NCBI GenBank assembly: GCA_026399075.1
Contig: JAPLRR010000111.1
Coordinates: 1 to 38,994 of the forward strand
Direction: 5' to 3'
DNA length: 38,994 nucleotides
Source of the DNA: Methylococcales bacterium
GTDB taxonomy: Bacteria; Pseudomonadota; Gammaproteobacteria; Methylococcales; Methylomonadaceae
The notes beneath the pieces are model-generated. The model made no database searches. It was not told where the DNA came from and saw only the letters and a program-made list of their open reading frames with translations. The translations under genes and the position numbers were made by a program. Shown in pieces: positions 25,286 to 34,436 of this stretch (positions are counted from its first letter, which is position 1; each line of letters begins with the position of its first letter).

Positions 25286-26974
25286 TTAATGCGCTTTTAA
25301 CTTCTCCAGCAAACTAATGGCGGTTTTCTTTTCCGGAAAATCCTGCTCCACTTTGCTTAGCGGTTCAAGTATTTCAAGGGCTTTAGCTGTATCGCCGTTG
25401 GCAACATACGCTTCAGCCAAATGTACTTTTATCTCATTTGATTTTGGTGCCAAAGCAGCTGCTTTTTCAAGTATGGGTAGGCCTTCTTTGGCTTGGCCTT
25501 GATTAATTAAGATATAACCATAAGTGTCCGCAATTGCGCCTGAACTAGGGGCAATCGTGTAAGCTTTTTTTGCCAACTCTATCGCCCTAGGGTCTTTTGT
25601 TAAGGAATACAAAAATGCCAAGTTGTTTAAGGCAATTACGTTTTCTGGCTGAATTTCCAGCATTTTGACATAGTGGGCTTGGGCTTTTTCATTGTCATTT
25701 TGCTGTTGATAAAGCGTCCCAAGTTTAAAATGAAGCCCCAAATTTTTTGGATTTTTTGCTAAAGCGTCCTCAAGCAGCTTAATGGCTTCAGCATTTTTTT
25801 TCTGTGCGCTAAGCAAATCAGCCAGCGTCAATAACACCTTGTCATTCGGTTGTAATTTATAAGCCAATTGGTACATTTCAGTGGCTTTATCCAATTGCTT
25901 ATCAGCCAAATAGGCATCCCCTTTCAACAACTTGCCTATCACCAACTTTGGAAATTGCTGGTCTATTTTATTGGCCAAGGCCAAGGCATCCTGAATGCGC
26001 TTAAGCTTCACCAAATAGGCCGCTTTAAGGACTAAGGCATCTGGGATATCGGGTTTGATTTGCACCGCCGCATCTAACAAGGCGAGTGTCTCTTTCTCTT
26101 TTTCGGGATGTTCCATCAACAATTTGGCCAGCAATAATTGGCTGGGCAAATCATTCTTGTCCAGTTTAAGCAACTTTTGCAGGGTTGCTTCAGCCAAAGG
26201 TTTTTTATAGTTGATAATCTGGGCTTGGGCTAAAAGGCTAAGCACGACGCTAGTATTGGGATAACGTTTATCCAAGTCTTCCGCTAAGCCCAAGACTTTA
26301 TCCTCTTGTTTCTGGGTGCCGTAAAACTTTGCCAAGCTTTTGATAATCTCAATTTCTGGGGCAAGCTCCCCCTTCACTTTTTCGTGCGCTGTCAGCAATG
26401 CCTTTTCCACTGCTGCGTAGTCTTTTTGCAAAAAGGAAATATCTGCCAATAGTAAGTAGGCATTGATGGCTTTGCCATTAATGGCCACTGCCTTATTGGC
26501 ATAGTCTTTCGCTTTGTCAAGCTGCCTGTTGTCCAACGCCAGCTTTGCCAAGCCCAGATGGGACAATAAATTACTCGGATCCAACTTTAAGGCCTTTCCA
26601 TAGCTTTGTTCGGCTGCCGGCACATCTTTGTTAAGTGCGTCTATGAGGGCTTTTAAATTATAAAACTCCGCTTCATTGGGGTTCTTTTTTAATAAGTCGG
26701 AAACTTTAGCTTCAGCTTCTTTAAGCTTATTCTCTTTTAGAAGATTGACCACCTCAATGTAACTCGACTTTCTATGGAGCTGCTCTGCTTGTTGGAAAGA
26801 TTGGATAACCGAACCAGGGACTTGTGATTCATGCGGCTGGTCCAGCGTAGAAAAATTGTCTTGCTGGTGATCCAAGGCATTATAGTTTGCCGCCATCAAT
26901 GGCGCACTGGAGACCAAAAAACCGATAACAATTGCATTCAAACGGTGTTTCGTAATCATTTTTTTTAATTTCAT
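25286..26974 (-). CDS. Exported tetratricopeptide-repeat protein, 562 aa
   Basis: The first 28 residues are a Sec signal peptide: basic MKLKKMITKHR, hydrophobic 'AIVIGFLVSSAPLMAA', small residues at the cleavage point. From about residue 65 onwards the protein is built of about a dozen or more TPR units ('AEFYNLKALIDALNKDVPAA', 'EFLPEDALAKNPKNL'-like helices and 'ENVIALNNLAFLYSL'). The rest of the protein is helical with no enzyme motif. It should lie in the periplasm or on the outer membrane side as a scaffold, as in polysaccharide or envelope assembly systems, but no such genes are adjacent. AAGG precedes the start by 8 bases. Confidence 0.88.
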   Translation of the reverse strand: MKLKKMITKHRLNAIVIGFLVSSAPLMAANYNALDHQQDNFSTLDQPHESQVPGSVIQSFQQAEQLHRKSSYIEVVNLLKENKLKEAEAKVSDLLKKNPNEAEFYNLKALIDALNKDVPAAEQSYGKALKLDPSNLLSHLGLAKLALDNRQLDKAKDYANKAVAINGKAINAYLLLADISFLQKDYAAVEKALLTAHEKVKGELAPEIEIIKSLAKFYGTQKQEDKVLGLAEDLDKRYPNTSVVLSLLAQAQIINYKKPLAEATLQKLLKLDKNDLPSQLLLAKLLMEHPEKEKETLALLDAAVQIKPDIPDALVLKAAYLVKLKRIQDALALANKIDQQFPKLVIGKLLKGDAYLADKQLDKATEMYQLAYKLQPNDKVLLTLADLLSAQKKNAEAIKLLEDALAKNPKNLGLHFKLGTLYQQQNDNEKAQAHYVKMLEIQPENVIALNNLAFLYSLTKDPRAIELAKKAYTIAPSSGAIADTYGYILINQGQAKEGLPILEKAAALAPKSNEIKVHLAEAYVANGDTAKALEILEPLSKVEQDFPEKKTAISLLEKLKAH

Positions 26975-27099
26975 GGATTTACCTTACTATAAAGGGTTAT
27001 TTTCATCAGGGGAGTTAGGTTTCTAATACAGAACTTGGAAAATAAATAAGCTGCTTGGTTCAAATAAGCACGGGTATACCGTACATTTTAGCTGATTTT

Positions 27100-27128
27100 T
27101 TGTTGTGCGTTAGTGTATCAGATATTCT
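27100..27128 (+). promoter_or_regulatory. Possible sigma-70 promoter for recCBD
   Basis: TTGTTG and TATTCT are separated by 17 bases, about 140 bases before recC. The match is moderate and judged by eye. The remainder of 26975-27264 holds only the 23-codon frame described next. Confidence 0.35.
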
Positions 27129-27174
27129 ATTGTGGACTGCAAAATCCAAACACTGCATTTTACCGGGGTTAATC

Positions 27175-27246
27175 ATGAATAATCATCGCCAACCCCAAAA
27201 AACCATCCAACTCTCCCCCAAGCAATGGCCGGCTGGGGCACGCTAA
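27175..27246 (+). CDS. 23-codon upstream ORF before recC
   Basis: An ATG preceded by GGGG opens a short frame, MNNHRQPQKTIQLSPKQWPA plus three residues, ending 18 bases before the recC start. It may be a leader whose translation affects recC, or a chance frame. There is no stem-loop structure to support attenuation. Confidence 0.25.
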   Translation: MNNHRQPQKTIQLSPKQWPAGAR

Positions 27247-27264
27247 CCCTTAGGAAAACCTACG

Positions 27265-30200
27265 ATGACCGATACCCCCCAAACCAACCCGCTTGAGTGC
27301 GGCATTGCCGTCATCCATTCCAACCAACTGGAACAACTCCAAGATGTGGTTGAATTTTGGTTACGGCAACACCCGCTGGCGCCCTTGGAAAACGATGTTT
27401 TTTTGGTGCAAAGTAACGGCATGGGGCAATGGTTGAAACAAAATTTGGCTAAAAATTCAGCATTGGGCATTGCAGCGGCACTACAAATCCAATTGCCTTC
27501 GCTGTTCATCTGGAGTGTGTATCGGGCGGTGCTGGGTGGACAAATCCCCACCCACCAATTATTGGCCAAAGCACCGCTGGTTTGGCGGCTATATCGGTTG
27601 TTGCCCGCCTTAATCGCCTCGCCTGGATTTGAAACTTTGGCGAGTTTTTTGGCAGATGACGCCCATAGCCGCAAGCGCTTCCAGCTGGCTGAACAACTCG
27701 CTGACCTGTTTGACCAGTACCAGGTTTACCGTTCAGATTGGATAGCCGATTGGGCGATCGGCAAGGACAACCTTCGTGATGCCCACGGCCAACCGCTACC
27801 GCTGCCGGAAGGTCAGCGCTGGCAAGCCTTATTATGGCGGGCGGTGCAGGCGGATCTGGGCGAAGAGGCCACTTTATTCGCCAGCCGGGCATCGGTGCAT
27901 AGCCAATTTATGGCACACATCGACACCTTAGCCCAACGTCCCAGTAGCCTGCCCCGGCGGATAATTTTGTTTGGCCTGTCTTCCTTGCCACAGCAATCAC
28001 TGGAAGTGCTGGCCAAGCTAGGGAAGTTCTGCCAAATCGTGTTGTTTATCCATAACCCTTGCCAACATTATTGGGCTGACATCATTGAAGATAAAGAACT
28101 GCTGAAAGCCGAACGGCGACGGCAAGGCTATAAAACTGGGATGACCTCCGCATTGACTGCCGACGAGCTGCATCTCCATGCCCAGCCTTTACTCGCCGCT
28201 TGGGGTAAGCAAGGCCGTGATTATATCCGCTTGTTGGATCAGTTTGATGAAACCAACACTTATCAAAACTGGCATTGGCCAGACAATAAAATTGATTTGT
28301 TCAAAGATTACGGCGAACCTGGGCAACGCAGCCTATTGCAAAGCCTGCAACAAGCCATACTCGATTTGGAGCCTTTGCCTGAAGAACCTGAACTACTGCC
28401 CTACCCCGATGCGTCATTGGTGTTCCACATAGCCCATAGCCCGCAACGTGAGGTTGAAATCCTCCATGACCAATTATTGGCGCGGTTTGCCACCGCAAAA
28501 CAAGCGGGTGATCCCCTCTACCCGCGTGATGTGATTGTCATGGTGCCTGACATCAACAGTTATGCCCCGCACATCCGGGCGGTGTTTGGCTTAGCCCAAA
28601 GCGGTGATCCCCGCTATATCCCTTATAGTTTGGCTGACCAACAACAACGCGGGCAAAACCCCTTGTTAGTGGCGGTTGAGGCATTGCTTAATTTACCTGA
28701 GTCCCGTTTTAACGTCAGTGAATTGTTGGGTTTGTTGGAAGTGCCCGCATTAAGGGCGCGTTTTGACATTGAGCTCAGCGCCATCCCAAAACTGCACCAA
28801 TGGATTGAGGAAGCAGGTATCCGCTGGGGTTTAAACGCTGGGCAACGTACGCAATTTGTCACCATGCCTGCCGATCTGGAGGCCAACACCTGGCAATTCG
28901 GCTTGCGGAGGATGTTATTGGGCTATGCCGTCGGTGCTGGCGGGGCGTTTAATGGCATAGAGCCGTATACTGAAATTGGCGGTTTGGATGCCCGCTGGGT
29001 CGGCAGTTTGTCATTGCTGTTGGAATCGTTGGAAAAATACGCCAGCTTGCTGGGAAGCAGTCACAACCCGGTAGACTGGCAAGACACCTTATTGGCGCTG
29101 CTGGCGGATTTCTTTATTGCCAGTACGGAAGAAGAACAAAAAACCCTGGCAACCCTGACTACTGCCTTGGCACAGTGGTTAGGCGATTGTGAACTGGCCC
29201 AGTTGGCGGACACCGACCTGATGCCGGTCAATGTAGTGCGCGATGCGTGGCTGACGGCAGTTGATGAACCCTCATTACACCAACGGTTTTTAGGGGGGCG
29301 GGTCAATTTTTGTACCTTGATGCCGATGCGCGCCATCCCCTTCCGGCAAATTTGCCTATTGGGCATGAACGACGGCGATTATCCACGTAACCAACAAGCA
29401 CAAAGTTTTGACCTGATGGGGCTGCGCGGACTTTACCGCCCTGGCGACCGCTCGCGACGGCAAGATGACCAGTATCTGTTCCTCGAAGCCTTATTATCAG
29501 CCCGCCAGCAACTCTATATTAGCTGGGTTGGGCGCAGTGTCCGCGACAATAGCCCGCAACCGCCGTCGGTGCTGGTCGGCCAGTTACGCGATGTATTGGC
29601 TTTGGGCTGGGCATTTGCCGGACAAAAAGACTTATTGGGGGCAATTACCTTGGAACATCCCTTGCAACCCTTTAGCGCGGCCTACATCATGCAAAACCGT
29701 GACCCCCGCTTTTTTACCTATGCCCAAGAATGGTTTGCAACGCCCACAGACAGCTTGGCAGCTGGCTTAGAAACGGTTATGCAAGAAGAACAAACGCTGA
29801 CGCTATCTTTGGAAACCCTAGCCCGTTTCTTAAAAGCCCCGGTAAAAACTTTTTGCAACCAAAGCCTTAAATTTGGCTTTGATGAAGAAACCGTCACCAG
29901 TGAAGATAATGAGCCCTTTACCTTTAAACCGCTGCAATCTTACCTCTTATCGGATGCCTTGTTGCAAAACCTGAACAGCGAAAGCCCCGATGACTTAACA
30001 GCATACTTTTCACACCAACAAACCGCCTTGGCCCAAAAAGGCCAACTGCCTTTGGGTGGCTTTGCCAAAGCCGCTTTTGACCAGCTGGCCGAACCCGTCC
30101 ATTCAGCTTGGCAGCGCTATCTGGAAATATTGCCCGACTGGCCGACTGAACTTGAAGCCCATGTCTTACAATCGCTACATTTTAACTTGCCGACTGGCGC

Positions 30201-30747
30201 AACGGCATGGGTGGTTGGCGATTTAAGCAAGCTTCGGCTTAGCGCCAACCAACAGGATAAGGGCTTAGTTTACTTAAGCGCCCAAACCTTGCTGAATGCT
30301 GACAAATCCATAAAATACCCCAATCTGTTATTGCATTGGGTGCAGCATCTGGCCGCTTGTGCGGATAATTTGCCCGTGCAAACGCTAGTCATTGCATCCG
30401 ATTGCGTGATTACAATCCCAGTTATTGGGCAAAACGAGGCTGCTAGTTATTTGGAAACCTTAGTAGATGCCTACCATCAAGGCATCCGCAGCTTATTACC
30501 CGTGGCCTGTAAAACAGCATTCGCATGGCTGGCCAACGAGGATAAGGCCCAGGCCAGATACGAAGGGGATGACTGGAATGCGGGCGAAGTGGATTACGAT
30601 GCCTATTTGACCCGGTTTTTCCCAAGCTTTGCCAGTTTAACGGAAACTTCAGATGGTCAAGATTTAGCGTATTGGGCGGACAAGCTCTATCAACCTGTGA
30701 TCGAGCATATCCAGCTATACGACCTGCCTATGGCGGTGCCAGCATGA
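27265..30747 (+). CDS. recC: Exonuclease V subunit RecC
   Basis: The 1160-residue protein (E. coli RecC 1122) starts with the family's 'DVFLVQSNGMGQWLKQNLA'. It then shows 'IILFGLSSLPQQSLEVL', 'LVFHIAHSPQREVEILHDQLL', 'PRDVIVMVPDINSYAPHIRA', and 'VNFCTLMPMRAIPFRQICLL' with 'GMNDGDYPR'. RecC is the inactive-helicase scaffold of RecBCD that splits the duplex and reads Chi. AGGA lies upstream of the ATG. It overlaps recB by 4 bases. RecBCD processes double-strand breaks for recombination and degrades linear foreign DNA. Confidence 0.96.
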   Translation: MTDTPQTNPLECGIAVIHSNQLEQLQDVVEFWLRQHPLAPLENDVFLVQSNGMGQWLKQNLAKNSALGIAAALQIQLPSLFIWSVYRAVLGGQIPTHQLLAKAPLVWRLYRLLPALIASPGFETLASFLADDAHSRKRFQLAEQLADLFDQYQVYRSDWIADWAIGKDNLRDAHGQPLPLPEGQRWQALLWRAVQADLGEEATLFASRASVHSQFMAHIDTLAQRPSSLPRRIILFGLSSLPQQSLEVLAKLGKFCQIVLFIHNPCQHYWADIIEDKELLKAERRRQGYKTGMTSALTADELHLHAQPLLAAWGKQGRDYIRLLDQFDETNTYQNWHWPDNKIDLFKDYGEPGQRSLLQSLQQAILDLEPLPEEPELLPYPDASLVFHIAHSPQREVEILHDQLLARFATAKQAGDPLYPRDVIVMVPDINSYAPHIRAVFGLAQSGDPRYIPYSLADQQQRGQNPLLVAVEALLNLPESRFNVSELLGLLEVPALRARFDIELSAIPKLHQWIEEAGIRWGLNAGQRTQFVTMPADLEANTWQFGLRRMLLGYAVGAGGAFNGIEPYTEIGGLDARWVGSLSLLLESLEKYASLLGSSHNPVDWQDTLLALLADFFIASTEEEQKTLATLTTALAQWLGDCELAQLADTDLMPVNVVRDAWLTAVDEPSLHQRFLGGRVNFCTLMPMRAIPFRQICLLGMNDGDYPRNQQAQSFDLMGLRGLYRPGDRSRRQDDQYLFLEALLSARQQLYISWVGRSVRDNSPQPPSVLVGQLRDVLALGWAFAGQKDLLGAITLEHPLQPFSAAYIMQNRDPRFFTYAQEWFATPTDSLAAGLETVMQEEQTLTLSLETLARFLKAPVKTFCNQSLKFGFDEETVTSEDNEPFTFKPLQSYLLSDALLQNLNSESPDDLTAYFSHQQTALAQKGQLPLGGFAKAAFDQLAEPVHSAWQRYLEILPDWPTELEAHVLQSLHFNLPTGATAWVVGDLSKLRLSANQQDKGLVYLSAQTLLNADKSIKYPNLLLHWVQHLAACADNLPVQTLVIASDCVITIPVIGQNEAASYLETLVDAYHQGIRSLLPVACKTAFAWLANEDKAQARYEGDDWNAGEVDYDAYLTRFFPSFASLTETSDGQDLAYWADKLYQPVIEHIQLYDLPMAVPA

Positions 30748-33700
30748 ACCCTGCCATCGCCTTAAATCCGCTAACTTTCCCGCTGTCCGGCAGCCGACTG
30801 ATTGAAGCCAGCGCTGGCACGGGCAAAACCTACACCATAGCGGCGCTGTATGTGCGCCTTATCCTAGGCCACCATCCCGAAAATCCGCAGTTAGGGCGTG
30901 AGCTATTGCCGCCGGATATTTTGGTGGTGACGTTTACCGAAGCGGCCACTAAAGAATTGCGCGAACGGATACGCACCCGTTTGACCCAAGCCGCCCGATT
31001 TTTTCGCGGTCTGGCCGTGGACAGTGATGCTTTTTTGGCGGCCATCCGCGACCACTACGACCCTGCCCTATGGCCTGCCTGTGCCAGACGTTTGGAACTG
31101 GCCGCCAACTGGATGGACGAGTCGGCGGTCTACACCATCCATAGTTGGTGTAACCGTATGCTGCAACAACACGCTTTTGACAGCGGCAGCCTGTTCCATC
31201 AGGAAGTCAAAACCGATGACACCGAACTGATGAACGAAGTGGTCAGGGATTATTGGCGGTGCTTTTATTATGCTGTCGCCAGCACAGACGCTAATTTTGC
31301 CAAGCTCTATGAAGCCTTTCAACAACCTGCCGACTTGCTCAATGAGATTAGGCCATTATTGGACACCGCCAACCCAGTTGCTGAAAGTATCGCCGCAGGC
31401 CAAGACATCAACCAACTCATAACAGCGGTGAATAAACTCAAGTCCGAACAACTCCAGCACTTAAAACAACCGTGGAAAGACTGGCTGCAAGAAATTAAAC
31501 CCTTATTGGCAACGGCGATAAAAAACAAAGTGCTGCCTGCCAAAAACTACAAATCCAATTATTTGCAAAATTGGTTTGATAAAATCGAAACGTGGGCTTT
31601 AAACCCGCTACAAGAAACGCTGGATATAGGCACCGGCTTTACCAGCCTAAGCCCTAGCGGACTATTGGCGCTGGCCAATCCTGGACAAACGCCGCCTGAG
31701 CATCCAGCTTTTGAGGCCATCAGCCAATTACCTGAACAACTGGCAAGACTGCCGCGCTTAAAAATCGAGTTGGTCAAACACGCTGTACATTGGATAAGAA
31801 ACCGCTACGACCAAGAAAAACACCGTGCCGCCCGCATGACTTTCGACGATATGCTGACCCGTCTTGACCATGCGCTACAAGGCGACAACGGCCCACGCCT
31901 GACCAGCGTAATCCGGCAGCAATATCCAATTGCCCTGATAGACGAATTTCAAGACACTGATCCGGTTCAATATCGGATTTTTTCCACCTTATACCCAGCC
32001 CTAGCGAACGATAATGAATCCGGCTGTTTTATGATAGGCGACCCCAAACAAGCCATTTATTCGTTTCGCGGTGCGGATATTTATACTTACTTAAAAGCAC
32101 ATCAGGACACTAGCGGACGGCATTACACCTTAGGCACTAACTTCCGCTCCACCACCGCCTTGGTGACCGCCGTCAACCAGCTGTTTGAACACGCCGACCA
32201 ACAAGCCCAAGGCGCTTTCCGTTACCGATCCGGCACCGACAACCCCTTGCCGTTTATTGCGGTGCAAGCAAAAGGCCGTGATAAGGAATGGGTCATCGAT
32301 GGCCAAGCAGCCCCAGCCTTATCACTATGGTTAGGGCAAACAGATGATGACAAACCGATGGGGATGCCCGAATACCGCAAAACCATGGCCGAAGTGGCTG
32401 CGAGTGAAATCGTCCGTTTATTGAATTTAGCCAATCAGGGTGCAACTGGATTTAAGTCTCAAACCAGCCTAAAACCTTTGCAACCGTCGGATATTGCCCT
32501 GTTAGTGCGCAGTGGCACAGAAGCCAAAGTGCTGCGTAATGCCTTGGCCAAACGGCAGTTGCGTAGCGTTTATTTGTCTGAGCGCGATTCCATTTTTGCC
32601 ACCCGCGAAGCTGCCGACTTATTGCTCTGGTTAAACGCACTCGCCGAACCCCGCAATGAGCGCAAAGTGCGGGCGGCTTTAGGTTCTGCAACGATAGGTT
32701 GGACTTACCAAAGGCTGTTGCAGCTGGCTTTGGACGAGCCTGCTTGGGAACAGCAACTGGAACGCTTTTTGGGTTATCAGCAACGCTGGCTACAAGATGG
32801 CATTTTGCCCACCCTACGGCAAATGATGGGCGATTACGACTTGCATACCCGCAGCACCGAAACCAGTGAAGGCGAACGCTGCATCACCAACTTATTGCAT
32901 CTGGCCGAATTGCTGCAACGGGCCAGCGGCCAGTTGGAAGGCGAGCAAGCCTTAATCCGGTATCTGGCCGAGGCCATTGAAGCCGAAGGCAACCCCTCCG
33001 GTGACGAAGCCATCATCCGCTTGGAAAGCGATGCCAACTTGATCAAAATCATCACCATCCACAAATCCAAAGGTTTGGAATACCCAGTGGTGTTCCTGCC
33101 ATTCATTTGTAGCTTTCGGGAAATCAACAGCCGATTTAACAAACACTACCGCTATCACGATAGTCATCGGGACTTGCAAATTGATTTGACCAAGTCCGAA
33201 GCCGCCAGGGCTTTAAGCGATGAAGAACGGCTACAAGAAGATTTGCGGCTACTGTATGTCGCCATGACCAGGGCGCGTTATGCCTGTTACTTAGGCTTGG
33301 CCGCGGTCAAATCGGGCAACACCACTTACTGCCAACTGGAAAAATCCGCCATGGGTTCACTGCTGGGTTGGCAAGCGGGCATGCCCACCAACGCATTGCC
33401 CCCATTACTGGCACAACTTAAAGGCGATTGCGATGCCATTGCCCTTAGCCCCTTACCCGCCATTAGCCCTAGCCATTACCAACCGCCACAAACCAGCGAC
33501 CAAGCCGATGGCGCACTGGTGATGAGCACCAAAATCACCAATAATTGGTGGGTGGCTAGTTATAGCGCTTTGCAAATTGAAGAATCGCAATGGATTACAG
33601 AAACCCCGCCGCAGCTGCCGCAAGAACTGGAAACTGCCCAAGATGATAAGCAAAATGATGAGGCAGAACTCAGCCTGCCGCCTTCTGCACAGCCATTAAT

Positions 33701-34436
33701 TGGCATCCACAGCTTAGCAAGGGGCTCAGGCCCCGGCGTTTTGGTGCATGACTTGCTGGAGCAATGCGCACGCAGCAGCTTTTCGTCAGTCCATGCCAAT
33801 CCAACCTTACAACTGGAGTTAATCCAAAAGCGCTTCAACCCCAACGAATGGCAATACCAGCACGGCATTATCGCCGCAGCATTGGCCGATTGGTTGGCCA
33901 TGCCCTTGCTGGATGGGGCTAGTCTCAGCTTGGCGCAGCTCACTGTAGGCAGCTATCAGGCAGAAATGGAGTTTTTGGTGGGCGCTGATAAAGTCGATGT
34001 GCTGGCAGTAGACCGCCTAGTCACCAAACATACCTTCGCCGGGCAAGCAAGGCCGCGTTTAGTGCCCAAACAAATCAACGGTTTGTTGAAAGGCTTCATC
34101 GATTTGGTGTTTGTCCATAACCAAAAATATTACGTCGTAGATTACAAATTCAACAGCCTAGGCGATGACGATACCGCTTACAGCCCAGAAGCTCTGGAAA
34201 AAGCCATGCTGGCAAAACGCTATGACCTGCAATACGCCTTGTACTTATTGGCTTTGCACCGCTTGTTAAAAGTCCGCCTAGGTGAACACTATGATTACGA
34301 CAGCCACATAGGCGGCGGCCTCTATTTATTTTTACGCGGAGTGAACAGCGCCACAGGCGGGCGGGTATTCAACAAACCGCCCAAGGCATTGATAACAGGG
34401 CTGGATGACTTATTTAGCGCAGGGGAACCACTATGA
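30744..34436 (+). CDS. recB: Exonuclease V subunit RecB (helicase-nuclease)
   Basis: I chose ATG at 30744, overlapping the recC stop as ATGA; a longer frame to 30672 lies inside recC. The 1230-residue product has superfamily-1 helicase motifs: Walker A 'EASAGTGKTYTIAAL' (Lys28), motif II 'ALIDEFQDTDPVQYRIF', 'GDPKQAIYSFRGADIYTYL', 'TIHKSKGLEYPVVFLPF' and 'LLYVAMTRARY'. The C-terminal nuclease domain (about 1115-1145) keeps the catalytic 'GFIDLVF' and 'YYVVDYK' residues, so it should cut DNA. It is a 3'-5' helicase and the sole nuclease of RecBCD. Confidence 0.97.
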   Translation: MNPAIALNPLTFPLSGSRLIEASAGTGKTYTIAALYVRLILGHHPENPQLGRELLPPDILVVTFTEAATKELRERIRTRLTQAARFFRGLAVDSDAFLAAIRDHYDPALWPACARRLELAANWMDESAVYTIHSWCNRMLQQHAFDSGSLFHQEVKTDDTELMNEVVRDYWRCFYYAVASTDANFAKLYEAFQQPADLLNEIRPLLDTANPVAESIAAGQDINQLITAVNKLKSEQLQHLKQPWKDWLQEIKPLLATAIKNKVLPAKNYKSNYLQNWFDKIETWALNPLQETLDIGTGFTSLSPSGLLALANPGQTPPEHPAFEAISQLPEQLARLPRLKIELVKHAVHWIRNRYDQEKHRAARMTFDDMLTRLDHALQGDNGPRLTSVIRQQYPIALIDEFQDTDPVQYRIFSTLYPALANDNESGCFMIGDPKQAIYSFRGADIYTYLKAHQDTSGRHYTLGTNFRSTTALVTAVNQLFEHADQQAQGAFRYRSGTDNPLPFIAVQAKGRDKEWVIDGQAAPALSLWLGQTDDDKPMGMPEYRKTMAEVAASEIVRLLNLANQGATGFKSQTSLKPLQPSDIALLVRSGTEAKVLRNALAKRQLRSVYLSERDSIFATREAADLLLWLNALAEPRNERKVRAALGSATIGWTYQRLLQLALDEPAWEQQLERFLGYQQRWLQDGILPTLRQMMGDYDLHTRSTETSEGERCITNLLHLAELLQRASGQLEGEQALIRYLAEAIEAEGNPSGDEAIIRLESDANLIKIITIHKSKGLEYPVVFLPFICSFREINSRFNKHYRYHDSHRDLQIDLTKSEAARALSDEERLQEDLRLLYVAMTRARYACYLGLAAVKSGNTTYCQLEKSAMGSLLGWQAGMPTNALPPLLAQLKGDCDAIALSPLPAISPSHYQPPQTSDQADGALVMSTKITNNWWVASYSALQIEESQWITETPPQLPQELETAQDDKQNDEAELSLPPSAQPLIGIHSLARGSGPGVLVHDLLEQCARSSFSSVHANPTLQLELIQKRFNPNEWQYQHGIIAAALADWLAMPLLDGASLSLAQLTVGSYQAEMEFLVGADKVDVLAVDRLVTKHTFAGQARPRLVPKQINGLLKGFIDLVFVHNQKYYVVDYKFNSLGDDDTAYSPEALEKAMLAKRYDLQYALYLLALHRLLKVRLGEHYDYDSHIGGGLYLFLRGVNSATGGRVFNKPPKALITGLDDLFSAGEPL

